A DNA stretch of 64,000 nt from assembly GCA_003577245.1 (NCBI GenBank), contig QEVS01000004.1, positions 62,001-126,000 of the forward strand, read 5' to 3'. Shown one piece after another: positions 32,692 through 45,262 of this stretch (position 1 is its first letter; every line of letters begins with the position of its first letter). The notes below the pieces were generated by a model. It worked only from the letters and a program-made list of their open reading frames with translations, searched no databases and was not told the DNA's origin. The position numbers and the translations under genes were made by a program. This stretch comes from a bacterium (GTDB taxonomy: Bacteria; Chloroflexota; Dehalococcoidia; Tepidiformales; Tepidiformaceae).

Positions 32692-36320
<3,629 letters not shown>

Positions 36321-36321
<1 letters not shown>

Positions 36322-37928
36322 TGACCAGGCTCTTGACCGAGGACGAGATCAGCGAACAGGTCTCGAATTACGAATCCGACCTGCGCAAGGGGATGGGCCT
36401 GCCCGCTCGCAACCAGCGCCACTTCCGGCGCCCGGTGGAACTGCCCTTCACGAAAGAAGAGCGCGAGCGTGTGACCATCCTCTTTGGTGGTCTCACACGC
36501 ACGCACGACTACGTTCTGCGCGCGGCCACAGAAGGCCTCGGCTACCGCGTACTCGACCTCCCCACCCCCGATAACGACGGGCTCGCCGTGGGCAAGGAGT
36601 TCTGCAACCGCGGCCAATGCAACCCGACCTACTACACGGTCGGGAACCTGGTCCTCTACCTGCAGCGGCTGCGCGCCGCCGGTGAGACCGATATCGAGAA
36701 GCGCTACGTGTTCATTACGGCGGGCGCCTGCGGGCCTTGCCGCTTCGGCATGTACGAAAGCGAGTATCGCAAGGCTCTCACGGATGCCGGTTTCGAAAAC
36801 TTCCGCGTGCTCATCTTCCAGCAGACGGGCGGGCTCGAACAGAACGGCGTCCTCGGCGAAGGCGGCAAGAACGATGGCTTCGTGCTCGACGCCTCCTTCT
36901 TCCTGGAGCTCCTCCGCTCCATCATCGCCTCCGACATCGTCAACACCATGGCCCAGCGCATCCGCCCCTACGAGCTTGAGCCGGGAATCACCGACCGGGC
37001 GCTGCAGAAGGCGCGGGACCACCTTGCCGATACCTTCCGCAACCATCACTCCGTCTGGATGGCGCTCAGGCGTATCCGCAAGACGTTTGACGCCATCGAC
37101 GTCGACTACACGCGCATTCGCCCGAAGGTGAAGATAACGGGTGAGTTCTGGGCCCAGACCACGGAAGGCGACGGCTCCTACAGGCTCCAGTCGTGGCTCG
37201 AATCGGAAGGAGCCGAAGTCATCACCGAACCGGTGGGGACGTGGATCGACTACATCCTCTGGAGCGGCCTGACGCGTGCCCGGGACGGCCTCGGCATTCG
37301 CAAAGGCACGCGCAAGCGGCTGCTCACGCTCTGGGTAGCTGCCTGCCTCTACAAGAGCTTCTACAACTTCTACCGCTCGGCCCTCACCTTCCGCACCGAG
37401 CCGCTTGTGTCCCAGCAGAAGCTGGCCAGGTACGCCGGCGACTACTACAACGTGCGCATTGGCGGGGGCGAAGGCCACATGGAAGTGGGCAAGCACATCA
37501 TGGCCACGGTCCACAAGAAGGCTCACATGGTGGCGTCGATCAAGCCCTTTGGCTGCATGCCCAGCACCCAGTCCGATGGCGTCCAATCGAAGGTGGTTTC
37601 GGACCTGCGCGACAGCGTGTTCATCCCCATCGAGACTTCCGGCGACGGCGAGGTGAACGTGAAGAGCCGGGTGCAGATGAAGCTGTACGAGGCGAAGCTG
37701 AAGGCACGCGACGAGCTCCAGGAGGTGCTGGACAAGCACGGTGTGACAATCGAAGACGTGCAGGAGTACGCTCGGCGCCACTCGAAGCTGCGCCGCCCCA
37801 TGCAGGCGCTCCCGCATGAGCACACTGGCACCGCCGCCAACTTCGTCGCCCGCGTGGCCCCCAGGATCCCGAAGAAGCAGCGCTCGGCCTGGCGCTCACG
37901 GGCCGAGGCCGGCGCGGGAGGGCAGTAG
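36321..37928 (+). CDS. Partner subunit of the activase locus (COG3581-type, CoA-dehydratase related)
   Basis: 535 residues from ATG 36321, whose A is the last base of the upstream TGA. Cys motifs are spaced along the protein (FCNRGQCNP ~96, GACGPCRFG ~138, KPFGCMPSTQSDGVQSKV ~410), suggesting iron-sulfur sites of the 2-hydroxyacyl-CoA dehydratase superfamily. GGEGHMEVGKHI (~385) is a recognisable conserved patch. Together with the giant activase it forms a two-gene unit; no CoA-transferase or classical dehydratase beta subunit is nearby, so the reaction is not known. Confidence 0.8.
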
Positions 37929-38079
37929 CGGGCGGGTAAGCCAGCCTGGGCCCCCACACAGGGGCCGTTCGGCCCTGCTGCTCGCTGCGGCGCGAGGTTA
38001 GCCTCAATGCGCGCCCGGGCTGTGGCGGGGTGGTGGCTGTACTTTGCGGGGAGGGCGCAACTACACGAGGAGCCTTTCC

Positions 38080-38658
38080 ATGGCCGTTTACCCCATCACC
38101 CGCTACCCCCGCGATCTCGAATTGCGCGACGCCACGAAGGTGGCCGTGCGCCCCATGGCCGCCACCGACTGCGCGCCCCTCCTCGACTTCTTCCGCGCTA
38201 TCCCCGAGGACGAGCGCTACTTCCTCAAGGACGATGTTTCCTCACCCCGGGTAATCCAGGCGTGGTCCGATGGGCTCGACTACGACCGCGCGCTCCCCTT
38301 GCTCGCCTTCGATGGCGACCGCGTTGTAGGCGATGCCGTGCTCGTCCGGCGTCGCGGCGGATACCGGCGTCACGCCGCCGAGGCGCGCGTGGTGGTCGCG
38401 CCCGACTTCCGGGGCAAAGGCCTCGGCGTTGCCCTCCTCCGCGAGCTCATCGAAATCGCCTGGGATGCCGAGCTGGAACAGGTGGACTTCGAGATGGTGA
38501 AGGGCATCCAGGACGACGCCATCCACGCCGTGGAGTTCCTGGGCGGCATCAAGGTGGGCCAGGTCAGCGACGCCGTGCGCGACCTCCATGGCGACCTGCA
38601 CGATGCCGTCTTCCTGCGCTTGCCGCTGGGGAACTACTGGAAGTGGGCCCAATTCTGA
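38080..38658 (+). CDS. GNAT-family N-acetyltransferase
   Basis: 192 residues from ATG 38080 (ACGAGGAG upstream); an ATG 12 codons earlier lacks one. VAVRPMAATDCAPLLDFFRAIPEDERYF is the GNAT start; VVVAPDFRGKGLGVALLRELIEIAW is the acetyl-CoA site (R/Q-x-x-G-x-G). The end LPLGNYWKWAQF is characteristic of a subgroup. Substrate unknown. The 150-bp gap before it holds no gene. Confidence 0.88.
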   Translation: MAVYPITRYPRDLELRDATKVAVRPMAATDCAPLLDFFRAIPEDERYFLKDDVSSPRVIQAWSDGLDYDRALPLLAFDGDRVVGDAVLVRRRGGYRRHAAEARVVVAPDFRGKGLGVALLRELIEIAWDAELEQVDFEMVKGIQDDAIHAVEFLGGIKVGQVSDAVRDLHGDLHDAVFLRLPLGNYWKWAQF

Positions 38659-38761
38659 CGGGCAGCTTCCGCGGGCCTGCACTCCCCTCCCGCCGATGTT
38701 CGCCCCCCGGCACGGTGCGGCCGTATATTCGAACCAGAACCACTCCGTAGAGGGGAAAGCC

Positions 38762-39442
38762 GTGGCCAACGCATCCGACCCGGGTTTCTTTCAAACCATC
38801 TATTCCACCCGGGCGCTGCGACGCTTCGGACCTCGCCCCATCCCCGACGAGGTCCTCTTCCAGGTTCTCGATGCCGCCATTCGCGCCCCTTCCGGCCAGA
38901 ATGCCCAGGACTGGCGCTTCCTCATCATCACCGGCCCGGAAACGAAGACGAAGCTGCAGGAGTGGGCGCTCGAAGGCTGGGGGCACTATCGCGCTCGCTT
39001 TGGCAACGACGCCGCCATCGATGCCCTGCCGCGGTCGCAGCGTCTTTCCCTGCGCAGCGTGGAGCACCTTGCCCATCACCTGGCCGAGGCCCCTGCGCTG
39101 GTGCTTGTGCTGGGACTTTCCGGGAGGCACTCCACCCCCGGGGGGAGCGCCTTCCCCGCCGTGCAGAACCTGCTACTGGCGGCGCGCGCGCTCGGGCTCG
39201 GCGGGTCCATCTTCAATCTCCCCCTTGGCCATCGGGAAGAGCTGCACCGGCTGCTCGGCATCCCCGAGAACAACCAGGTCTACTGCCTCATCCCCCTGGG
39301 CTACCCTGCCGACCGGCAGGGCCCGGTGCGCCGCAAGCCGGTGGCCGATGTGGTGTTCGACAACCGCTTTGGCCAGCGCTGGGCCTTCGCCGAGAATCAA
39401 CCCCCTGAGGGCTGGCAGGACCGCTGGCTGCGGCCGGGCTAG
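38762..39442 (+). CDS. Nitroreductase-family flavoprotein
   Basis: 226 residues from GTG 38762 with GAGGGGAAAG upstream. IYSTRALRRFGPRPIPDEVLFQVLDAAIRAPSGQNAQDWRFLII is the FMN-binding opening; SAFPAVQNLLLAARALGLGGSIFN and LIPLGYPADRQGPVRRKPV complete the fold. The family reduces nitro groups, quinones or flavins with NAD(P)H. Function here unknown. Confidence 0.9.
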   Translation: MANASDPGFFQTIYSTRALRRFGPRPIPDEVLFQVLDAAIRAPSGQNAQDWRFLIITGPETKTKLQEWALEGWGHYRARFGNDAAIDALPRSQRLSLRSVEHLAHHLAEAPALVLVLGLSGRHSTPGGSAFPAVQNLLLAARALGLGGSIFNLPLGHREELHRLLGIPENNQVYCLIPLGYPADRQGPVRRKPVADVVFDNRFGQRWAFAENQPPEGWQDRWLRPG

Positions 39443-39541
39443 CACACCGGGAGTCGCGCGGGTCGCACCCGGTGCAAAGTTTTCGTCCACGCGTGCCGAC
39501 AATCCGTTAAGGACGGCCAGCCGCCCGCGGAGACAGGCGTC

Positions 39542-40291
39542 ATGCTCGAAAACGCCGACCCGGCACGCAAGCTCGCCAAACACGAGTACAGCGATATCGC
39601 TGGCCGCCTGCGTGAGCGTCTCTACGAAGTCCAGAAGGCCTGCTGGGAGTCCGGCGTAGGCAGCGTGGTGGTCTTCGAAGGCTGGGACGCTGCGGGCAAG
39701 GGTACGGCCATCAGTGCCCTCACCCGCCGCCTTGAACCCAGGGGCTTCCGCCTCCACCCCATCCAGGCGCCTCGCACGCACGAGCAGGAGATGCCCTGGC
39801 TCTGGCGCTTCTGGAACAGGCTCCCGAACTACGGCGAAATGGCCATCTTCGACCAGAGCTGGTACGGGCGCGTTTTCGAAGACCGCGTCGCCGGCCTCAA
39901 CAGCGAGCGCGAGTGGCAGCAGGCCTTCAGCGACATCACCGAGTTCGAGCGCGCCATCACGGACGATGGCTACGTCCTCATCAAGGTGTTCCTGCACATC
40001 AGCCGCAAGGAGCAGGCCCGCCGCCTGAAGCGCCTCGCCAGGGACCCGCTCTGCGCCTGGCAGCTCACCACCGACGTATGGCGCCGGCACAGGGTGTATG
40101 CCGCACACGAAGCCGCCGCCGAAGAGATGCTCGAACGTACCGGGACGGAATGGGGGCCGTGGACCATTGTCGATGCCACGAACCGCCGCTGGGCGACGGT
40201 GCGCGTCTTCGAAACGATCATTCGCGGACTCGAAGCCGGCCTCCAGGGGCGTGGCATTACCGTTCCCGAACACGCCGCGAGGGCAGCGTGA
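39542..40291 (+). CDS. Polyphosphate kinase 2 family protein, copy A
   Basis: 249 residues with a GGAGACAGG site upstream. Walker A is FEGWDAAGKGTAIS; the lid is FDQSWYGRVFEDRV (the usual DRSWY has Gln for Arg); LHISRKEQARRLKRLARDP follows. This is the class II-type PPK2 domain. PPK2 enzymes use polyphosphate to phosphorylate nucleotides. It overlaps by 1 nt (TGATG) a second, complete PPK2 gene, like the two halves of fused PAP-type enzymes in separate chains. Confidence 0.9.
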   Translation: MLENADPARKLAKHEYSDIAGRLRERLYEVQKACWESGVGSVVVFEGWDAAGKGTAISALTRRLEPRGFRLHPIQAPRTHEQEMPWLWRFWNRLPNYGEMAIFDQSWYGRVFEDRVAGLNSEREWQQAFSDITEFERAITDDGYVLIKVFLHISRKEQARRLKRLARDPLCAWQLTTDVWRRHRVYAAHEAAAEEMLERTGTEWGPWTIVDATNRRWATVRVFETIIRGLEAGLQGRGITVPEHAARAA

Positions 40292-41094
40292 TGGCCATGC
40301 TCGAACGCGTCGACCTGGGTAAGGACCTGTCCCGCGCGGAGTACGGGCGCGAGCTCGTCCGGCAGCAGGTGGCGCTGCGCGAGCTCGCGCGTGAGCTCTA
40401 CCTGCGCAGGCGGTCGCTCATAGTTGTTTACGAAGGCTGGGATGCGGCGGGCAAGGGAAGCAACATCCGCCGCGTAACGGAGAAGCTCGACCCTCGTGGG
40501 TACGAGGTCTACCCCATCGCCGCGCCCGTGGGCGAAGAGCGCACGCACCACTACCTCTGGCGCTTCTGGCGCCGGATGCGTCCACCTTCGGAGAAGCAGG
40601 TGCTCATCTTCGACCGCAGCTGGTACGGCCGCGTCCTCGTCGAGCGCGTGGAAGGCTTCTGCGGCGAGCCCGAGTGGAAGCGCGCCTACCGCGAGATCAA
40701 CGAGTTCGAACGGCAGCTAACGAACGCCGGGGCGATCATCGTCAAGTTCTGGCTGCAGGTTTCCCCCGAAGAACAGCTCCGCCGCTTCCAGGAGCGCAGC
40801 GACACTCCCCACAAGCAGTGGAAGCTCACCGGCGAAGACTGGCGGAACCGGGAGAAGTGGGGCGAATACGAAGAGGCCGTGGAGGAGATGCTGCTCCGGA
40901 CCTCCACCCTCACCGCGCCGTGGCGAATCATTGAAGGCAACAGCAAGCTGTTCGCGAGGGTAAGGACCCTCACCATCCTGGTCTCCACCCTGGCCAGGGA
41001 GCTTGGCTTCGACGTCGTAGATGATGGCGGCCGGCTTAACCTCATAGCCGCGCGGCCGGGTTCGGGACGCAAGAAGCGGGCGCGCGCCGCCTGA
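40291..41094 (+). CDS. Polyphosphate kinase 2 family protein, copy B
   Basis: 267 residues from ATG 40291. Walker A YEGWDAAGKGSNIRR, lid FDRSWYGRVLVERVEGF and RFQERSDTPHKQWKLTGEDWRNREKW are all intact. With copy A it may form a heteromer akin to two-domain polyphosphate:AMP phosphotransferase, in which one domain is active and the other accessory. The C-terminus is basic (GSGRKKRARAA). Confidence 0.92.
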   Translation: MAMLERVDLGKDLSRAEYGRELVRQQVALRELARELYLRRRSLIVVYEGWDAAGKGSNIRRVTEKLDPRGYEVYPIAAPVGEERTHHYLWRFWRRMRPPSEKQVLIFDRSWYGRVLVERVEGFCGEPEWKRAYREINEFERQLTNAGAIIVKFWLQVSPEEQLRRFQERSDTPHKQWKLTGEDWRNREKWGEYEEAVEEMLLRTSTLTAPWRIIEGNSKLFARVRTLTILVSTLARELGFDVVDDGGRLNLIAARPGSGRKKRARAA

Positions 41095-41226
41095 GTCCAG
41101 CTTCGCCCTGCCCGGCATTCCCGCGCAGCATCCCTGCGCAGCTTCCACGCGCGGCCACCCGGGGCACCGGATTGGGCCCGGAGGGCTGTTGCCCGCTCCC
41201 CTGGCCGATGCGCTAGGCTTGCGCGC

Positions 41227-42231
41227 ATGGGCGGCGATCTCTACGACATCACCATCCTCGGCGCCGGGCCCACGGGGCTCTTCGCGGCCTTCTACGCCGG
41301 CCTCCGCGGGATGCGCACCAGGGTGATAGAAGCCCTCCCCGAACCGGGCGGCCAGCTCGCCGTGCTCTACCCCGAGAAGTACATCTACGATGTGCCGGGC
41401 CACCCGAAGGTCCTGGCCAAGGACCTCGTCCAGCAGCTCATCGAGCAGTGCCGCCTCTTCGAGCCCACGTTCGTCTACAACCAGCACATCGATACGCTCA
41501 CGCCGTTCGACTCCGGCCAAGGCCAGGCCTGGCGGCTCGGGACCGCCACCGAGGCCTACCTGAGCCGCACGGTGGTCATCTGCGGAGGCATCGGCGCCTT
41601 TGAGCCCAACCGCCTCGACCGCCTGGGTGTGGCCGAGTACGAAGGCCGCGGCGTCTACTACTTCGTCAAGGACAAGCGCCCCTTCCGCGGCCGGCGCGTG
41701 CTCATCGTCGGCGGTGGCGACACGGCCGTCGACTGGTGCCTCAACCTGAAAGACTGGGCCGGGGAGGTAACCTTCATCCATCGGCGCGACGAGTTCCGCG
41801 CCCACGAGGCGAGCCTCGCTTCGCTGCGCCTTTCCGGGATCCCCATGCTCACCCCCTGGGAGCTGAAGCGCGTACGGGGCGACGGGCAGGTCCGGGGAGC
41901 GACCATCTTCCACAACAAGACCGGCGAAGAGCGCGAACTGGAAGTGGATGTCGTGCTCATCAGCATCGGTTTCAAGGCGGACCTGAGCGCTATCGAACAC
42001 TGGGGCCTCGAGACTGCCGGCGCCCGCCACATCCGCGTCGACGGACATATGCGTACCAGCCTGCCCGGCGTGTTCGCGGCAGGGGATATCGCCGCCGTCG
42101 AGGGATCCGAGCCGCTGAACCTGATCGTCACCGGGTTCGCGCAGGCGGCTATAGCGGCCAACGCCGCCAAGCACCTGCTCGACCCCCGCTCGCGCGTGTT
42201 CCCCGGGCATTCGAGCGAGCTGCGCCTCTAG
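41227..42231 (+). CDS. Thioredoxin reductase-like ferredoxin-NADP reductase
   Basis: 334 residues. FAD site ITILGAGPTGLFAAFYAGLRGM, NADPH site VLIVGGGDTAVDWCL and FAD-2 GVFAAGDIAA are present. There is no CxxC redox motif in the NADP domain (the region reads GDTAVDWCLNL), which marks the TrxR-type FNR rather than thioredoxin reductase. EPGGQLAVLYPEKYIYDVPGHP is diagnostic for that subgroup. Supplies electrons between ferredoxin and NADP(H). Monocistronic; about 130 bp free upstream. Confidence 0.9.
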   Translation: MGGDLYDITILGAGPTGLFAAFYAGLRGMRTRVIEALPEPGGQLAVLYPEKYIYDVPGHPKVLAKDLVQQLIEQCRLFEPTFVYNQHIDTLTPFDSGQGQAWRLGTATEAYLSRTVVICGGIGAFEPNRLDRLGVAEYEGRGVYYFVKDKRPFRGRRVLIVGGGDTAVDWCLNLKDWAGEVTFIHRRDEFRAHEASLASLRLSGIPMLTPWELKRVRGDGQVRGATIFHNKTGEERELEVDVVLISIGFKADLSAIEHWGLETAGARHIRVDGHMRTSLPGVFAAGDIAAVEGSEPLNLIVTGFAQAAIAANAAKHLLDPRSRVFPGHSSELRL

Positions 42232-42290
42232 AACCTGGTGGTGACACCGGCCGCTGTGACCTGCGCGCGCCTCATGCAAGCTTCCGCCCG

Positions 42291-42857
42291 ATGGTTCAAG
42301 ACCGCTGCGGCGCACCGATGAAGAAGGGCGGCCCCTGTCCCTGGCCGCTGGAACGCTGCCCGGTGGAGGCACACGCGAAATGGCGGGCCGGCCACCGGGA
42401 AGGTGACTCAGCACCCGATCCCGGCCCGGTCCACGCCGCCTCGCCGGCGGCCGCCGCTCCCGAGGGGCTGCGCGAAAGAGACCTCCGCGTTCTTGCCTGG
42501 TGGCTGATTGCCGGGGTGCTGAGCGAAACGGTGGATACGCGGCAGGCTTCGGTGGTGGCCGGCCTGATACGCACCCTGGTTGCCCTGGGCCCCGCCGGTG
42601 CGAGCGAGGAAGAGGCCCTGCGTGAAGTTGAGCTGCGCGGCCGCCTCATGCATGGCCTGCCCCCGCGCGATGAAGACGAGTGGGCCCGGGCCGAGGCCGC
42701 ATTCACCCCCGATGCTCTCGCCGAGTTCCGGCGCTGGGGCGGGGAGCTACTGCTGGAAGGCGATGGAGGAGACCGCCTTGAGCCATTCGATTTCGGGCAG
42801 CACCGAGCTGGCGATGTTCACGTGTCCCTGCTCGTCGATGGTGAAGACGGTGTTTGA
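42291..42857 (+). CDS. Hypothetical protein with a Cys-rich N-terminal motif
   Basis: 188 residues from ATG 42291. RCGAPMKKGGPCPWPLERC and HAKW give a C-G-x-P-x4-G-P-C pattern, like short zinc motifs seen in some phage and actinobacterial/Chloroflexota proteins. The middle (RDLRVLAWWLIAGVLSETVDTRQASVVAGLIRTL) is helical. The last ~37 codons overlap the 3' end of the convergent lipoprotein gene by 111 bp; the true 3' end could be earlier only if a stop were lost. Function unknown. Confidence 0.55.
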   Translation: MVQDRCGAPMKKGGPCPWPLERCPVEAHAKWRAGHREGDSAPDPGPVHAASPAAAAPEGLRERDLRVLAWWLIAGVLSETVDTRQASVVAGLIRTLVALGPAGASEEEALREVELRGRLMHGLPPRDEDEWARAEAAFTPDALAEFRRWGGELLLEGDGGDRLEPFDFGQHRAGDVHVSLLVDGEDGV

Positions 42858-43289
42858 GGCGATCTCGGAAAGCCGCTTCCGCACGATGGCGAGGGTCTTG
42901 AGGTCGTTGCGGTAGCCCTGGATGACGACGTAGGCATCCGCCTTGCCCGCCACTTTGGCGGCGAGGTCGGCCATGAGGACGCCTTTTCTGGTCCCGCCGG
43001 CGTTGATTTCCGAAACGGGCAGCGCGCGGAACTCGGCCACGCTGGGGTTGAAGTTCTTTTCGCCCGCAACCACGGTGAGGGCAATTGCTTTGTCGCTGGC
43101 CGGGGTGGGCGTTGCCACCGGCTTTTCGGGCGTGGACGTGGGCGTGGGCTGCTCACCGCCGGCCGGGCTCGGCGAAGCTGCAGCGGGCGAGGTTTCGCCG
43201 GCCGGTAGAGGCGCACCATCGTCGTCGTCGCCGCAGGCAAGCAGCAGGAGCCCGCTCAGGGCAAGCGCAGGGAGCAGAAGACGCAACAT
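42747..43289 (-). CDS. Lipoprotein, possibly of a sulfite-oxidase-like fold
   Basis: 180 residues. A lipoprotein signal (LALSGLLLLACGDDD) is followed by a Pro/Thr linker (TPTSTPEKPVATPTPAS). The mature domain has FNPSVAEFRALPVSEINAGGTRKGVLMADLAAKVAG and AYVVIQGYRNDLKTLAIVRKRLSE, reminiscent of small molybdopterin-dependent-oxidoreductase-like folds but too short for certainty. Its 3' 111 bp overlap the convergent gene ending at 42857. Confidence 0.7.
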   Translation of the reverse strand: MLRLLLPALALSGLLLLACGDDDDGAPLPAGETSPAAASPSPAGGEQPTPTSTPEKPVATPTPASDKAIALTVVAGEKNFNPSVAEFRALPVSEINAGGTRKGVLMADLAAKVAGKADAYVVIQGYRNDLKTLAIVRKRLSEIASNTVFTIDEQGHVNIASSVLPEIEWLKAVSSIAFQQ

Positions 43290-43360
43290 CAGACCTCCGG
43301 GGGCTCCTCAGAGGCTAGAACGGGCGGGCACCAGGGGCAACGGCAAAGTTAACGGGAGGT

Positions 43361-44326
43361 TCAGTTCGTGGCCGAGGTGCCCGGGGTTGCTGCCGGCAGC
43401 CCCGGCGTCGTCCCGGGCGTGGCCTCCGTGGAAGGCTCGGGCGACGGGCTCGGCGAGGGGGAGGGAGACGGCGACCCCCCCGGCGTGGGCGTCGCGGAAG
43501 GGCTGGCCGAGGGCTCTGCCGGCGGTTCGGTTGTGGCCGTGGCGGTAGCGGTGGCCGTGGGGATCGGCGTCACGGTGGCGACACCGCCCACCCCGGCGGC
43601 TGCGGCTGCATCATCAAGGGTGCGCTTCGTGCTGACCACGGCTGCATCGAGGTCGGCCCGCCTTGCCTGGAGATCGCCGAGGACCGCGGCGCTGTTCTCG
43701 GCAAGCGCCCGGATGCGGGCCTTCTGCTCCTCGTCGAGCAGCGCCGTTTCGAGGTGCGCCTTGAGCGCCGCGGCGTCGTTCTGGAGCTTCTCCAGGTCGG
43801 CGGCGGTGACTCCGCCGCGGCTTGAAAGCTGCACTATCTCCTGCACGCGGGTTTCCGTGTGGCTGAGCTGAACGTTGACCCTGTCATTGCCGCGCGAGAG
43901 CGAATACTGCATGCGCTCGTTCGCCAGTTTGAACGTGTAGTTCCAGTCCCCGGGCACGGCGTTGTTGGCGGTAACCATGCCGAGGGTGAGGACGCCCGCG
44001 GCCCCTGCGCCAACCATTACGGTCGCGGCGGCGAGGGCCGTGCGTACGCGCTGCAGCGGGGTGAGCGGCCGCTCCTCCATGCGCTCCCGTGCGGCGGCCA
44101 GGAACCTGGATTTCAACGAAGCTTCGAAGTAGTAGCTGGGCTCGCCCGTGGCGAAGGTCTCCCCGATGACGGCGGCTGCCTGGAGGAGGGATTCGAGCCA
44201 GCCGGCGTCATCCGGGTAGAGACCAAGCACGAAGGAAGGGTCGAGCCCGTCATCGACAAGCGCCTGGGCTTCGGCGTAGAGGGCTTCGCGGTAGCCGGGT
44301 TCACGGTCGAACAGGCGTCCCATCAT
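43361..44326 (-). CDS. DUF5667-type membrane protein, partner of the ECF sigma factor
   Basis: 321 residues. A cytoplasmic N-terminal part (FVLGLYPDDAGWLESLLQAAA, FEASLKSRFLAAARERMEER) is followed by one membrane segment (AAATVMVGAGAAGVLTLGMV, ~95-115), NNAVPGDWNYTFKLANERMQYSLS typical of DUF5667, coiled coil (VQEIVQLSSRGGVTAADLEKLQ) and a Pro/Ser/Thr repeat tail. The ATG overlaps the sigma factor stop. It is likely an anti-sigma or signal partner, by position rather than by a known motif. Confidence 0.75.
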   Translation of the reverse strand: MMGRLFDREPGYREALYAEAQALVDDGLDPSFVLGLYPDDAGWLESLLQAAAVIGETFATGEPSYYFEASLKSRFLAAARERMEERPLTPLQRVRTALAAATVMVGAGAAGVLTLGMVTANNAVPGDWNYTFKLANERMQYSLSRGNDRVNVQLSHTETRVQEIVQLSSRGGVTAADLEKLQNDAAALKAHLETALLDEEQKARIRALAENSAAVLGDLQARRADLDAAVVSTKRTLDDAAAAAGVGGVATVTPIPTATATATATTEPPAEPSASPSATPTPGGSPSPSPSPSPSPEPSTEATPGTTPGLPAATPGTSATN

Positions 44327-44877
44327 GGCCGGCGTACCAGTGTTTGCAGCTTTGCGATTGCCTTGTGCTGGAGGACTTTCACGTTATTTTCGGACTTCTT
44401 GAGCGCCTGGGCGGTTTCGGCCACGGAAAGCCCGGCGACGAAACGTAGCTCTATCACCTGGCGCTGCGCTTCGGGGAGTTGCCCCGTCGCCTGCCGGACC
44501 ATTTCGATATCGAGCTGGAGTTCCAGTTCGGTAACGTGGTCGCGGCCGGTATCGGCGATAGACTCACTGAGTGGGGCCGTCGCCGATCGGGTCTTTTGGC
44601 GGCGCACGTGCGAGACAACCTCGTTGCGTGCGATGCGGAAGACCCAGGCGCCGAAGGGGAGGCCGCGGAACGAGAAGCCGTCAATGTTGTCGATGATGCG
44701 GAGGAAGATCTCCTCCGTGACGTCTTCGGCGTCCTCGCTGCTGGCAAGCCTGGCGTAAACGTAGCGGTAGACTCGCGGGAAGTAGTGCTCGTAGAGCTTC
44801 GCGAGGGCGGCCTGGTTGCCGCGTTGAGCGGCTTCGACGACCTCTTGCTCGTCGAATTCGGGCGCCAGCTCGTCCAC
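44323..44877 (-). CDS. ECF RNA polymerase sigma factor
   Basis: 184 residues from GTG 44877; the frame stays open to an ATG at 44997, but those 40 residues do not look like sigma. Region 2: EVVEAAQRGNQAALAKLYEHYFPRVYRYVYARL, SSEDAEDVTEEIFLRIIDNI; region 4: LPEAQRQVIELRFVAGLSVAETAQALKKSENNVKVLQHKAIAKL. The DUF5667 gene follows with a 4-nt overlap. About 390 bp of plus-side DNA to 45262 carries no other gene; its promoter there is not clear. Confidence 0.9.
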   Translation of the reverse strand: MDELAPEFDEQEVVEAAQRGNQAALAKLYEHYFPRVYRYVYARLASSEDAEDVTEEIFLRIIDNIDGFSFRGLPFGAWVFRIARNEVVSHVRRQKTRSATAPLSESIADTGRDHVTELELQLDIEMVRQATGQLPEAQRQVIELRFVAGLSVAETAQALKKSENNVKVLQHKAIAKLQTLVRRP

Positions 44878-45262
44878 CGACGTTCTCGCCAAACCAGCCC
44901 CCTGGGCCGCGCCGGATTTCGGAAGTCCGTGCGTCCTCCTTTCGCAGGATAGGCACCTGCCTGCCTCTGTACTAGAGATAACGTGCCCCGAAGGCAAAGG
45001 TTAATGGCCCCGGGGCCGGTCGAACCCCGATTTCAGGGTGTTTTGCCGCGCTTTGCCACCTGTTTACCTTTCTGTCACTTTCGCGCCACCCGGCTGGCCG
45101 GGAGAGCCCACCATCGCGGGGTGAAGCAGCAGGCGAACTGCCGGCCGCCCGGCGGCCACGGCCTCTGCTCTCTCGCCTCTGGGCCAGCGCCGGGCCTTCC
45201 CTACACCGTTGCGCGCGTGGCGGTATACTCCCGCCATCCAGCCGAGCAGGGGGTAGCGGCTC

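Noticed and set aside
43400..43580. Direct Pro/Ser/Thr-coding repeats taken for a mobile or CRISPR repeat
   Set aside because: They are the low-complexity tail of the DUF5667 protein, with irregular units and no spacers.
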